The position numbers and the translations under genes are program-made. 64,000 nucleotides of DNA from positions 13,978,262 to 14,042,261 of the forward strand of contig NC_049995.1 in assembly GCF_000003815.2 (NCBI RefSeq), given 5' to 3'. The notes below the pieces were generated by a model, which was not told where the DNA came from, ran no database searches, and worked only from the letters and a program-made list of their open reading frames with translations. The DNA is from Branchiostoma floridae (Eukaryota > Chordata > Leptocardii > Amphioxiformes > Branchiostomatidae). Shown one piece after another: positions 41,952-56,900 of the stretch; position 1 is the stretch's first letter, and the number at the start of each line of letters is the position of its first letter.

Positions 41952-44900
41952 TCATTCCTGCTCTGCCACCACGACTTTTTCTCTCTCCCGTTTCTTCTTG
42001 ATGCTGCCAGGTTTGCTGTGCCGTATTCTGTTCTGCTCCCTGGGGGAAACACAAAAATGTAAATAATGTTTTAATCAAAACCAAAACCCTTGTGATAATA
42101 CAGCTGACGGAATGCTATTATCAGGGTTCTCAAGAGGATTTTTCACAGCATAAGGGGCAAAGCCACATGGCAAGCCACACAGGGGTATGTATTGTAGGGG
42201 GGGAGGGGAATTTGGGGGATATTTCCCCATGGATTTCTATATTTGTAAACCTAAGAAACACTAAATTTTATCAAATTGAGCCAACATTTCAATTACAACA
42301 GTAAACTCAATACACACAGGGTAGGAGCCCGCTATGCTCAACTGCTCTAGCAAGAACCCTCTAAACATTACGATTTCTAGGGTAAAGGAATGAAAACTGT
42401 CTGTTTTGCACTGAGCTTGAAATGCCAACCTGCAATCAACAAAAGTTTTTGAGATAACAGTGAAAAAGAATTTACAGGGCAAATAAAACAGAAAAGGAGT
42501 ACTTGTACTACAACAAGCCCTGCTGGTGTAAGTTAATACTACATAATTGCAGAGGTAAAGCCAAGGCACGTACTTTCTCCTGCGCGAATCCTTCATAATT
42601 CTTGTCTGTCGTGTTAGATGGTGCACCTCCTTCGGCACATGGCGGTGGCGCGCGATTCGTCGCACCTGTGGGTGGTGCTGAAACTTCTCCTTCAGTTTGT
42701 CGTTGTACGACAACGCTGATTCTTCCCGCGGTGTCAACTGGGAGGGTGTAACAATATAAAGAATATGTGACATAGTCTTCTCATTGCTGGGACTCTACAT
42801 GTACATCTGTTATAATGACGATTAAAGTAGATTGTTAATAGAACTGACAATTGATGTACTGGTTTGTTACTTGCATGTTTCCTATTTTTTTTTAGAAACC
42901 CTGGCTTTCAACATGGATGAAAATGTAGAACCTTGTAAGGCCTTGCAGGGCTCAAAATACCACCTGCATATATGCAGGTTAGTGCAGGTAAAATTGGAGC
43001 TGTGCAGGTATTTCTGGTGTCTAGCTGCACCTAACCTAAATTCAGGTAGGAAGTGTGGTACAGGTAAAATTTATCTGGTGCAGGTAATTTTCAATGTTAC
43101 CTGCATCAGTGCAGGTATGTAGAAAAAATCATTTCGAGCCCTGCCTTGTAAGCTCCTCACAATTAAGCCTCTGGCTGAGTAGTTGGCCCATCTAATAACC
43201 AATATTTTAGCCAAACCCTCTGCTTATTTCACAAGAGACCAACAATGAAAGATGTCATATTTCTTCACCTTGCCTATCTTCTCAGCAGCCTTTGCCTTCC
43301 AGATTCGCACATTTGTCTCATCAGAACCGGAGAGGATGTACTTATTGTCCAGCGACCACTTGATACAGAACACTCTCTGCATACGCTTTGTGTGGTACAC
43401 CTCTCTGTAACAACAAGATTTAATGATAAATAAACAAAAAACAAGGTAATCTGAAACATGTTGATCAGTCTCTTCTGACAGGACCTGAAATGCACTGCAG
43501 AGCACAAATTCATACACACAGACAGACACACACACACACTCATTCTGGTTCATTGTCTTTTAATGCATAGAAACACAATACTTAACTCCTGAAGAACAGA
43601 AACAAATACTACATGTACACATAGACTCACACACAGACAGACACATAGAAACACAACATTCCAATGGGGTTTAACTAACCAAAAGATATAGGTTACTTCC
43701 CAAACTTAGAACAAGTTAGAAGGCTAGGAGGAAAACATGGATCTGACTAAATCATATTTCATTCCTCAAAATGGTGAGCCAAGGTTCAAAACTGTGAGCC
43801 AAAAACTTCTTCTAAGATTATATTTTCTTCTTGGTCCAACTTCAAAGCAACCAGGTTTCCTGGACATCAAAATTCAGGGCTCGAACTTAACTATGTCCCG
43901 ATGTCCCGGGGCCACTAAAAATTAGGCCGGGACAACTGAAAAATCTTTTTGGGACACTTTTGGGACAATAGGAAAATAATCAACGAATCAACATCAGAAT
44001 GTCCGATCTCCCCGCGCCCCGCGGTTGTCAGGCGTGCGAACTCTGACTTACAGTTGTTGTAATACATAATTTCTGAAAATAGGGTTGGGACAGTCCATCC
44101 TCACTTCGGGACAGTTGAAATTTATTTTTGGGACAATGCTGGGACAGTAGGGAAAAAAGTTAATTTTGAGGCCTGAAAATAAACAAACAAACAAACAAAT
44201 AGCCCTACCTGCTGCGTCCCTTGTCCAGCGGGAAGATGCGGATAGTTTTGTCGAAGCTGCCAGAAACAAACTCGCGACCAGTGGGAGAGTAGTCTAGATC
44301 CAACACTGCGTTCACATGGTCCATGTGGATGTTAAATGGGGAGGTCAGGCGTCGGATGTCAAAACTGTACAGACTGGGAAGAACATGTGGGTGAATCCAA
44401 AAGCTCTTAGCCTCATCAAGAAGGAAGGGGCAGATGTAAACGATGGTTGCAGACGAGCTGGCCACCGGTTGTCGTGCACCGAAGGAAGGCAAATGGCAAG
44501 GAAATGTCCAATTCAAAGTCTTTATTCCATTCCTGTAAAGTCTCACAATGGGTTCCAGGTAGCGGCAGCACTACTCTCAAACTATAGCAAAGTGTCCGGT
44601 CTAAAGTCTCTGCTACTGCTCACTTCTGCTCGGCTGTCTGAGAGTGGTCCCGGAGTCAGGCTTCCCGCCTCCTGACTGAAGAAATTTCCTAAGTTTCAGC
44701 TTTTATTTCCTTAACTTGTAGGATCCTCCCCCTGGCCAAATCTGAATAACAAATGTGAATTCCCCGATTTTGGTTGGTTAGAAATATGCAGAGCAGAAGT
44801 GACAGTTCATCAGAAACGGATCTTTTCCAGTTACAATTTGACTGACATTTTGCTGCGAAATAGTGTCAAAACCCCCATTTTCCCATTTATGTTCATTAAA

Positions 44901-47900
44901 GTGCTGATACCGTCAGGTCAGAGGTCTGGTTCACGAACTCACTGACCAGGTCACTACACACCCTGTTACCCCCTGCAATACTGTAATCGTGAAACCCGGA
45001 TCAATTTCTAACACTCAACAGTCATGTCATACATCGATCACCTAGGACCCGTCCATACGAAAGTAGGGAGGGTTTACAAAGGGTAGCTAATGGTTGCTGC
45101 CATACCTGGTAGGAATACAAGACTTTTCACTCAGTAAAATTAGTCATACAAGAAAAGAATAAGTACATAAAATAATTGTCTCGCACATGTCAGTCTTTCA
45201 CATCGTTCCGATCTAACACTGGGTTGTTTACTGATGTTTCAAAGTCTATTTTGCTAGATCGTGGCTTCTGAGTAGACTATGGTGACGTCGGGCGTCTCAA
45301 GTATCTATCTCTTAATTGGATGTGACCCCTGCTTTGGTTGGGGTCACTGTTGGCCCGGGACTAGGTTTGTCCAGCCCTCCCTGTCAATCACTGAAGACCA
45401 CCGGAGGAAGTCTCCTAGGTTACAACTGGTATCCTTACTTGTCAAAAGATAACATTCGGTAGGAAAGTATAGCACACATTCAGTGATTACTGTACTTATA
45501 ACACTTACAAGATATTACATTTCTTCTAGATTTCATCAACAACTTTAAGAATGGGCGACTTTTAACATATGTCTGTCCTAAGTCTTAGGCGATCTTAGGA
45601 ACCTGTGCTGTATGCCCCCATTCTGTCTTCAACAAAGATGTCAACTTCCTACCCTCGGGTTTGTGCAGTCAACGACCTGTTAACGTACCATAACTAATTA
45701 TTATTTCTAGAACTACCGAGCATCAGACTAGAGCCACAGCCTGGGAATGGTGGCAGTGAAAAAGTTCAAATGAACTGGCTTTCCCTCCGCGGGTTCTCAA
45801 ACCCAGCAGAGTCTTTATCTGTCAAAGGATCGTTTTAGAAGACGTACGTCGGCCCAGCTCTAGTCATCTGCGTGTTGGCTTATCAGCTATCACTAATCGG
45901 TCATTTGAGATAACACCCTCGCCCACAATCTGGTGTAAATGGATGGGCCGAAGTAAGGAAATACATAGGAAAACGGGGGCCGAAGTAAGTAAATACTTTG
46001 GGAGACAGCTATCATTACATCAAGCAGGCTAGGGGCCTGCTTACACCCCCTTGCTGGAATCTTGCATCGTCCCTGATGCAAAATACGTTCTTATGACTAC
46101 AGAGTACTGAGACACACTAACACCATCGAGTATAAAGAGTATATACGAATACATAAGGTTACGTTTGGTTATACATAATAATATACGATTACATACTGTC
46201 TCCTTCATCACCATCATTACCATCACTACCACCACTAGAAACGTGGCGATCAAAAAACCGAATCGTGCCTGCCCAACGGCATTAACATTGTCGTGCACTT
46301 GTCTCTTGAAAACACTAATATAGAGATAAGACTGAGGTGTCAAACTCAAACGAGACTCACAGAGTTCACGCTTGATGATAACCTACTAGGTAGAGACCTT
46401 AACTGTTACTAAATATTACGTCACCGTCGCTCACACATTCTCTTGTACTACCTCATCAGCCTACTAACGTGGCATGCTTATTGCTCAGAGAATAAATTAC
46501 ATTCTGGTCCCTTTTCCGTCAGTCACATTCACAGTCATAGTCACAGTATGGCCCAACGGCCGTCATACGACAACACATTGTACAACTATAGAGTTATAAC
46601 TGGGCTCTCATGCACTTCCTACGGGAACATGGACTTGAGTACTATTCCCGTACTTCCTTCTAATCGATACGATGGCGGAAGGAGAAGGAAAACAAGGCGA
46701 TAGAGAATTAAAAATACTTAGAGCCGCCTCAACTCGAGCGGAGGGACTTGTCCCTTGGGGACCAAAGGACGGCCTGGTGTTTGTCTTCCCAGGTCCTTCC
46801 ACGGCATTTGAGCACACCTTAGCCCACTCGGGCGTACTTCAACGATTAAAATATAACTAGTCTAGGGAAGATTCCCTTGTTCTCCATATACTGTACACTA
46901 TTCCATTCGGAACACACACTTTGAAATCAGAGGATTACTGTAAGAACCACCTGTCTTACTAGAAGAGAAGGAAGCCAGTGGACTTCATGTATAATCAAAG
47001 TTCGGCATTACTTTGTTGGGGTGGACATTCCTACCGGACCGAACAGTCATGCTGCTGGCCTGGAAAACCTGTCCGAGACGGACCAAGAGGCCTTCCAGTG
47101 CAACTTTTGGAGAACAAATAGGTACCGATTATCAAGGAACATACGTCGTCTCTAACTAACCCATCCCGAACACCATTGGCAGAGATGGAGGATTCAGAGA
47201 CACCACTGAACACACCTTTAACAGAGATGCAGGATGCAGAGACACCACTGACGGAGAATCAGAGGGCTGCGATAATAAACTATGGAGGCTGTCGTTTTCC
47301 CAGACAGAAAAGGAATTCTTCAATGGGCTGCTGAACCCGGCGGGGATAATCCCGTGGGACTTTCTCAAGAAGGGCGGTACACCAGACTGGTGACACAAGG
47401 AAAATAAGACGTCCAAGGTGTCTCCTGGCATAGCGACCACAGCTAAAGTCTCCTCAGCAGTCCACGTCAAGAGAATGGGATGCCATACAGGCGGTACACG
47501 GAAAATATGACAACAGAGAATAATAGCAGTAGCGGCCGTCCACGAAATTTCTGAGTGACCGAATACCAAGTGTAACAGCGCTACGGAACACGGGCTCGAC
47601 TACTACTTCCGCAATTTCCGGGCAACAATATTTGCCCTGCGTTTTTTCTTTCTTTTCCTTCTTTCACGGCCACGTGTAAAGTTGAAGTTGAAGTGATCGA
47701 TATAACGTACCACTTCCAATGAAACGTAACACAGAGTAACCCCTTCCTTATTCACCCCCATTGTCTACCGTGTTCAGCACTCGACTACGACTCCTGTCGA
47801 GATGGAAAGGTCTGGGGACGATGACCCCCATACAGCGAAACCTGAGCTGTCATATCTACAACGATGCCAAGGCACAGAACCCTCGCATGAGACAGACACT

Positions 47901-50900
47901 TTGCCTGTCAATCTCTAATACTAACCATTAAAACTATATGCCTAAGTCTCTTTCCGTATTCCTTCCATGTGCCCCAATTGGCTACTTTTGTGGACTCTCA
48001 CGGGAAAATCCACACTTCAATTACAGACTCATCCGACCATGCAACGGACGGAGCTCACCACACGATCATATGTTCTTAAGGTCAATCCCGTGTAACCCGA
48101 CGGCTACCGGAAAGCCAAACAAAGCCTCGAGGGCCCTCATTTACTCAATCAAACATTAGTATCTATCCCGTCCAGACAGTGGAACGGCCGTGGGTGAGCT
48201 GCAAGATTTCACACAGACAAACTACATAGCTCCCCATACTGGGCAGAGGAGTTGCTGTGGACACCAGGAGGAACACACCCTTGTTACACAAATCACAAAT
48301 GGGTCACCCAACTTCCCTAAAGGACACTCCCCCTTCCCACAATGGGCATTTACCCTCACTGCCTCGTCTTCTAAGGGCAGGGACGCTACCCCCTGGGTCA
48401 CCCATCATGACCTGACTACCCCGGTATCGTTGACTGCACCTTCCCGATTGTTTACATCACCATCTTCTTAACTAACTTATGCTAATACAGTGTAGTACCC
48501 TAATCTTATCCATAAGCTAACTTACACATAGCCTACCCTACTACGTCGGAATCTTGCTTGCATCTTGCCGTCGAGACAGGAACAGCGTTCGTGATTGTCA
48601 GGAACAGCGTTCATTTCAGGCTCAGCGTTCATACGGTCAGGAACAGTGTTCATTCCATCATTTGTTGCCATAGAAGTTGGTGGTGTCTCCACCCTTGCAC
48701 TGCCCGAAGTCGCCGTTTGATTTCCTTCTGCTTAGTTTCCATCTGATCGCGCAAGGAGTCCACCTCCCGTTGCAGTTTGCGGACGGCGACCAGCAATTCC
48801 AGCGATGACCTGACAGGTACGTGTATCACCGGGAACCTCATGCCGACAAGTCGTCGTTCAATGTCCAGGGTATGATGGTCGGGTGGCCAGAGAAGTCGGC
48901 TGGCTAGGGCATTCACGTCTTCTCGCCCTGACGTTGATCGTCTGCTACCCGACTGTCGCGCATCAAAGTTCGCAGCGTTCTGTCGAGTAGCGTACTCGCT
49001 CCATAGTAAAGCGTGCAGTTCAGGACAAGGGCGACATCCCTCTTCCTCCAAGGTCAACCGTTGAATTACCCGCTGTTGTCCCCGCAGTGTAGATTCCAGG
49101 TGCACTTTAGTGTCTCTCAACTTCTCTGCGGTCGCCACCAACTGGGGGAGAGTTTGTCTCGCGGGCGGAAGAAGACACGGGATGTATGGACGCGACGAGT
49201 CCATAGAGCTGGTCTGCCGGGAAGGGTCTGTTGGTCGAGCGTCTGCGGGTGCCTCCGGCCAGTACATGGTCGCGGAATCGTCCATCGAAGTCGCCACTCC
49301 AACTCTTCAGGGATCTGTTATAGGAGGAAGACAGAGCATACACGACAAGTCGCCCCCTTGCTTAATCCTAGTGTTAACATCAATCACAATTATCTAACTC
49401 GTACAAAAATAAAGATAAGTAGATAAATATAGATACATAGGTATATTAGGTAGAAATATAGATGTATAGATAGATACTTGATTATATAGGCTCGATAACT
49501 CGGGCCGCCTTCATTGCTTCCACTTCTAGTGTGGAGTAATCCTAATTGTGCGTCAACCCGCTATCTACCTGACTGCAATCTTTGTCCCGCCCTATTTTAT
49601 CAATACATATCCTTAACCTATAGCCTGTCTTCACGTATCCGGCAAAGACACTTGCGGACTTTATAAGATCCCGTACGCGTCTCAAAAGAACTTAACGCGT
49701 CGTTTTCTTCACTCTTATATTGCTAGTACATTTCTACCCGATCGTTCCTGTCACCACAATAGGCTCCCCGCTTGTCATCCGCCCGTTTGGGTGATGGATC
49801 ACATAACTGGATCCGGCGGACGGGATCCGATTTGGAAACCCGCCCCTGAGCAACAGGTCGATCGATTCTCTACATCCATACTGCACCATTGGAATTATCT
49901 TTGCTATTAGATTCCATCTCTTACTTTAACGTCACCAATTATCTCTCCGGCACACCTTGAACACCAGCCTTCCTCCCTATGATCTCCTGTGACTGTCCCT
50001 GCCAATATACGCCCGCCCATTTGGGTGCCCGCACGTAAAACTATCCAAGGCGATCACAATGAGGTCGAGGGTTGGCCTTGGAAGGACCAGCGCCTTAGTT
50101 TGCCTATAATCTCTGTTTCCCAACTCACGTACAACCTGCCTGTTCATCTCAACATTTCCTGCCATACTGTCTTCACCTTGCCGCACGTAGCTCCACCCAC
50201 CAATTTACGCGAGCCCAGTTTGGGTACCTACACGCAACACCGACGGGGTCGGCCCGCTGTGAACAAGGTTGCGCAAAAGACAGTACCGGTAACTAAATCT
50301 ACCACAACATCGATAACCCGTGCGGAACAATTCTCTCTAGTCATCACTTATAACATCTTCTGTGACAGAACTCCTCACAGAATCGCCATCGCCACCTCGA
50401 CACAGCCTGCCTGTCTCCCACTCGTTTGAGCCCTGAAAACACAACAAACCACTACGGGCGAAACCAGTTTTGGTATTACCACCCACTGAGCAGCGACAAC
50501 CGATCCTGTGCCTAGGACGGAGGATTGCCACGAACCAATAAATCTTCTACCAGTCTCTTCAGTTAAAATGGAACCACTGAATCGCTATTCTTCTTTAATT
50601 TAAGGACATTACGACTTCAGCACCCTAAACTACTTCAACTCACTACCAGCTAACGTTCATCAATCAGAATCCGTTACTCGTCATCCCTATATTTCGTCAG
50701 CCCGCCCAGGTGCGGACATCAGGTAATCATATAGGGTCGAAATAGCCCTTACGCCCAACAAGATTGGGTTTCCAAACCAATTAGGGGGTACTCCTCTATT
50801 CGCACGTATTGGATACCTTGGCTGCCCTTCCCTAGTCGGATCGTTGACCTGCGCCGGAGATGGTTCGTCATCTCCATCGCTAACCATAGAACCAGTAGGA

Positions 50901-53900
50901 CTTGCAACCGAAACGGCCTTCGGGCTCGTCGCACCCTCAGAATTTGGGGAAACGTATTCTTCCACCGGCCTAGGTTCCTCGTTATCACTAGGGTCACTAG
51001 AACCTTCTCCTACCGTATCAAAGAGGTAACGGGGGATAGCGTATACGTCAAAATACGCAGAGTCCTCATCATCTGGGTCGTCTGGCAACGGGTCAGCTAC
51101 CTTAGCGCTATCTACCCGGCGCCCCGACTCACGCCTTGACCTGTCTGCGGCCCGGGTCTTCTGTTCCGGATCGAAGAAACAAGGTATGATCATATTCCTA
51201 TGCAACTTCCGGGCAGGCCCCTTACCCTTTTCTGGCTCAACCACATAAACGGGGACATTGGCATCTGGCTGTTCTTTTACAATATATGGACCTCGTTCCC
51301 ACCGAAATTGGATCTTCTTCCTGCCCTTGCACTTTTTGTCCTTAACCAACACGCGTTCGCCAGGGAGGAGCGGCGCTTCTTTTGCGGTCTTATCGTAGAT
51401 TCGTTTCCGTGTCGCAGCCGCTCCGGCCAGGTGCTTCTGCGCTTGGGCGTAGACGTACTGATAGCGTTCGTGGTGTTCCCGGACCCAGTCATCGGGACTA
51501 GGTTCCCCCCCTTCGTCTTCTGGGTCAGTCCCTAACGTTAAATCTATGGGCAACCTCGCGTGTCTCCCGAACATCATATAGTACGGGCTGTAGCCAGAAC
51601 TGCTGTGCGGGGCGTTATTGTATGCATGCACTAGTTCACCAATGTATTCAGGCCAGCGTCGTTTCTTATCTACCTCAAGGGTTCCCAGGAGATCCAACAA
51701 GGTGCGGTTGAATCTTTCGCACTGCCCATTTCCCTCGGGATGATAGGGCGTGGTCGAGACTTTTGCCGCCCCATATAATTTGCATAATTCTCGAATGGTC
51801 TCAGATTGGAAATTAGCGCCCTGATCCGAATGGAGTTTACGAGGGAAGCCGTAGGGAAGGATAAAATGCCGCCAAAGAGCCTTAGCAGTAGTCAGTGCGG
51901 TCTGATCTCTCGTCGGGACAGCCACTGAGTACTTAGTGAAATGGTCGGTTATTACCAAGACGTTCTCAATTCCACTCGACGACTTTTCCAACTTCAAGTA
52001 ATCCATAGCGACTAGTTCTAACGGGGCCGACGTCTTTATGACCACGAGAGGTGGTTTGACATGCGGGACCGGGGTTTTACGCAGCCCACAGTTCATGCAG
52101 GACCTAACCCAAGAAGTCAAGTCGGCGGCCATGGTGGGCCAGTAAAACCTTTGCCTGGCCAACCCAATAGTCTTAGGAGCGCCCATGTGACCATGACGCG
52201 TATGTATCTCATCAAAAGCCTCTCGACGTAGTGCGGCCGGAAGTATCACCTGTCTAGCGCTGCTCACATGCCCGGGTCCCCAAACTAACCGATACAGGAC
52301 CCCCTCGCTCAAATGGAGTCGTCTCCATTGACTCAAAAGCCGACTAACTTCCTGCATTTCCCCAGCCAACTCCCGATGGGTGGGTTGTTTCCCCTTGCGG
52401 AGGTAATGTAGGACCCGCTCTAGCCCCGGGTCCTCCTGCTGCAACTTACTTATCCCCTCCTTATCATGACCTAACCAAGCTGTTTTTAATTTCTTATTCT
52501 TCTTCTTGGGCCTAGCCTTACGTGTCTCCCCGGTCGAACTTGACGGATCGGAACTAGCCCCTTCGTCTTCTTGGACAGTGAGCATAGCAACCGAGGTTTC
52601 CTGAGAAGGTAATCGCGACAGGGCATCGGCGTTAGCGTTCGATTTCCCCGGGCGGTACTTTATATCAAGCATGAAATTCTCCAACCTGGCAACCCATCTT
52701 TGCTCGGTCGCTCCTAGGACAGCCGTCTTTAGATGGGCCAAAGGGTTATTATCAGTATACACAGTTACTTTGTTACCCAGTAAATGTTCCTTGAACTTCT
52801 CCGTCACTGCCCACTTAAGCGCTAGAAGTTCTAATTTGAACGAGCTGTAGTTGTCCCAATTACGTTCCGCCGCCCGAAGACCTCTACTGGCGTACGCTAT
52901 GACGCGTTCTCTCCCGTCCTGCTCCTGCGACAGGACTGCACCTAGACCATCATTACTAGCGTCTGTGTACAAAATGAAGGGTTTAGAGTAGTCAGGGTAC
53001 GCCAACAACGGAGTGGACGTCAGTTTGTCACGCAGGGTGTCAAAAGCTCCCTGACACTCAGTGGTCCAAACGAATGGGACATCCTTTCTAACAAGTTCGT
53101 GTAACGGCTTGGCGATCTTACTGAACGACTCGATAAACCTCCTGTAGTAAGAAGCAAACCCTAAGAACTGTCTAACCTGTTTGACGGTCGCGGGGACCGG
53201 CCAATCCCTGAGGGCCGCGGTTTTGTCGGAATCAGTGGATACTCCTCCCTCACTAACCACGTGACCCAGATACTTAACTGCCGTACGAAACAAGTGACAC
53301 TTATCTGGACGCAATTTCAACCCATACTGATGCAGGCGGGAGAAGACCACGTCTAGTCGGGCCAATTGCTCATCAAACGTCTTAGAAAACACTATGATAT
53401 CATCTAGGTAAATTAACAGGATTTCTAGGTTCTCATCACCTAGGCAACGCTGCATTAATCGTTGAAACGTACTGGGTGCCCCGGTCAACCCAAACGGCAT
53501 TCGAGTGAACTCGAACAAGCCCATGGGACTTGTAAAAGCGGTCTTCTCCCGATCAGCTTCATCAACTTCGACCTGCCAATAACCTGCGGCTAAGTCCAAT
53601 GTGGAAAACAGTCGAGCCCCTCCTAAAGCGTCCAGACTCTCGTCTATTCGCGGCAATGGAAAAGCATCCCGATGTGTACGCGCGTTCAATTTCCTGTAAT
53701 CAACACAGAATCTAAGAGTTCCATCTTTCTTCCGTACAAGGACTACTGGAGAAGCCCACGGGCTACTACTTGGCCTTATCACGTCTTGATCTAACATAAG
53801 CTGAACGTGGGACTTAACCTCCTGGTATAGGGCCGGGGGTATTCTGCGGTAAGCCTCGCGGGACGGGGGGGAGTCACCCGTCGGTATCCTGTGCGTTACT

Positions 53901-56900
53901 ACGTTCGTATGACCAAAATCGTGCTTGTGTTTCGAAAAGACATCCTTGTGCCGAGCTAACAGGTCTTTTAGCTTGGCGGTCTGATCCTCGGTTAAACCGC
54001 TAAGGTCTACGTCCACGTCTACCGGAAGCGAACTGTCCACTTCACTAACTCCCTCTGTTCGATCCACGCTAACTGCCCTTACCTCGGCCTCCGAATCACC
54101 AGTCTGTTCTACCTGTACGTCCTGTTCCGGCACTCGCTCGACGACAAAAATCTCGCCCAACTTAGCCCTAGGGCCTAAGGTTATGTCACCGTCAGAGACA
54201 TTAGCCAGTCTAACAGGGAGCCGACCGTGCCGTACCTCGGCATAAGTCCTTGCTACTGCGATTCCTTTATGAAGGGTCCCTGTCTCAGGAGGTTCGACTA
54301 GAACAGTATACGGAGCCCCGTTAGGTCCAGGGCGCGCCTTACAGAAAAGGATCATCTCATGCCCGGCGGGAATTACCAACTTCTCTCGTTGCGGTGCCCA
54401 AACAAACCCTACTCTACCATTCTCTCCCATAGTGAAACGTGACAACTTGCCCTCGGCCTTAAGTACCCGCGTCCAAACTTCTCCCTCCGAGGTTCGCTCA
54501 GGGCCTGGGTTTTCCAGCGCCTCCTGAACCACCGATCTACAAGAACCTATAACGTTCATACCGAGGATGGCTGGCAATTTCCAGCTAGGTTGATCCTCCA
54601 CAATTAAAACTCCTACTTTCGGCATGATTCGTCCCATAATTTGGATATCCATCTCGGCACACCCTACCAAGTGGACGGGAAGGCCATTCATCGCAGTCAG
54701 CTTTACCCATGATGCATCTGTAGTCAATTGTTCCCCCCTAGCTCCGAAATTAGACTCAAAACAACTAGCTGTCATCAAAGTTACCTGGGACCCCGTATCC
54801 AACAAACAAGGTATCTCTTTCCCCTCAAATACAACATTAACCTTTAAATCCCCACCTATAGTACGCTGCGACAAACTATGTAAACTCTCAGAGCGCGAAC
54901 CTCTAAGATCCCCCCTTGCTGCGTCCTGTGAACTACCTACAGTGCGTCTAACTTGGGGGCTACTTTCACTTAAACTCTCTACCGGGCCCCCCTCCCCAGT
55001 AGAGCCTCTTAGTTTGACCGTTGGTTGTACGCCGGACCCTCGAAGATCGGGGGCAGCCCCCGCGAAGCATTAGGGCCCGCCGCCGAAAAAGGCATAAAGC
55101 GAGGTGCCGGCGACCCTGGCCTAACGGCAGAGCATTGGCGCTGCATGTGGCCAACCTCCTGACAAGAAGAACAAATAGGTCGGCCGTCCGGAGTGAACCG
55201 GTGCTGCCATGCACGATCACCCGGCCGCCCGTTATTGCTGCCATTCCGCCTGTCACTCTCACCCCAGGATGAGCGTCCCCCGTCGGTCGGACGGGGCCCC
55301 ACGGCGGCCCGGTATCGCTCTGCGTCGTCGTACAGGTGCTGGTAGGCGCGATCCGTCTGCTGACCCCTCCTCAATTGTTCCCCTAACTCTCGGTACTGCT
55401 GACGTAGCTCGTTAAGTTGCTGCTGGACGGCATCAGGTGCAGGGCGTCTCGGCTCGGTTGACCCGGCGTTGTCTCTCTCTTCAGACGTCCTTCCGCCTCG
55501 CACCCGGGCGTCTCTTGCTGAGCTACGGACAACCCCATCTGCCTCTGCCATCTCCAAGGCCTCCCTCCGTACGTCCTGGAAAGTAAGGTTAGGGTCCCTC
55601 CGGATCAACTGGCGAAGAGCCGGCCGTAAAGCTACGTCACGGAGCCCCTCTATGAATTGATCACGCAGGACCTTGTCTGGTTCTGCAATGCTTTCTGGGT
55701 CCCTGCGGAGAATCTTGCGCAGGAGGTCTTGTAATTCTAAACTAAAGGTGCGGATATTCTCGTCTCGTTCCTGCCGGCGGGCGAACAAGTTCGATCGCAT
55801 AACGGCACTAGGGGTCGTGTCTCGAAAAGCCTCACGCAGGGCGACCTCTATCGAGTGTATGTCCTCCCGATCCCGTGGGGGAAGGACGGCAATCTCCCTC
55901 CGGGCGTCACCCTCCAGATGACGCCAGATGGCGTGAGCTTGCTGGTCTCGGGGCGTTCCCCACGTATGAAACGCCCCAAACACCTCTTCTAACCAGTCTT
56001 CGACAGAAACGGCCGGGTCCGTCCCGGAGAACTTAGGCAGTCTCCGGTCCATCGGCACCACAACATGAGACGGGGCACCGGTCAGGCAGGAGGGACACGA
56101 ACGGCGCCTATCCTCTTCCGGGTCTCGCTCGGACAGCACACGGCGTCGGGGAAAGGAATAAGGCGGACGCTCCCGACCGTCATATCGAGGCAGAGAATCT
56201 CTCTGTACGGTGCGCGGTGAGCGTCCATGGATACCATTCCTCACTGAAGGGGTGTAGGTGACCCGTTCTCCATCAAACCTAAGCTGTGGATCTACTTCCT
56301 CTGTCTCCTCTATGTCGTCCATGTCGACCAAGTTCACCAAGCAGATAACGGAGTAAAAGGGAGTTTAAAACGGCCCACTTGAAACCAACGGCGGTGAATC
56401 AATAGCGACAATTCTCTCACTACACCAAAACAAAGTTCACCTACGTGGCATAGAATTTAGAACACACCCCGTACGAAAGGCAAGATAAAAGATCGTAACA
56501 ACAGCCGTCTCGTCTCGTATGGAATGACACAAGAATTGAAGAAAGAGGATAACCGAGGGGCAACTTGAAAAGGAGCAAAATCAGACAGCCTATAAATCAC
56601 CGCTCAAGGAAAACTGTGGCAATCCAATCGATGCTGAAACAACATATACTAGGCAAAATAGCAGGGTCCAGATATAGCCTCGAGGAAAACAACAATCAAC
56701 AAGAGAACCCAACAGAACTCACCATTCCTCGCCGTGGATAGTACATAAACAAAACAACCACAAAAATAACAACAATAGAGGACTAAAATAAAATAGAACA
56801 AGGACAAATCAAACAACCCTTACAAAAGAAAAAAATCCAGATCAAAAGCGAACTGTGTACGCATTCAATACTCACTGAGCACAACTGTTCAACTAAAAGT

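Noticed and set aside
47156-47569. 137-codon minus-strand ORF near the 3' LTR as an envelope gene
   Set aside because: It has no convincing signal peptide, furin-type site or membrane anchor, and it starts without a clear ATG context.
49013-49426. 137-codon plus-strand ORF opposite the coiled-coil ORF
   Set aside because: It is the antisense shadow of 48650-49285, rich in Arg/Ser with no recognisable domain.
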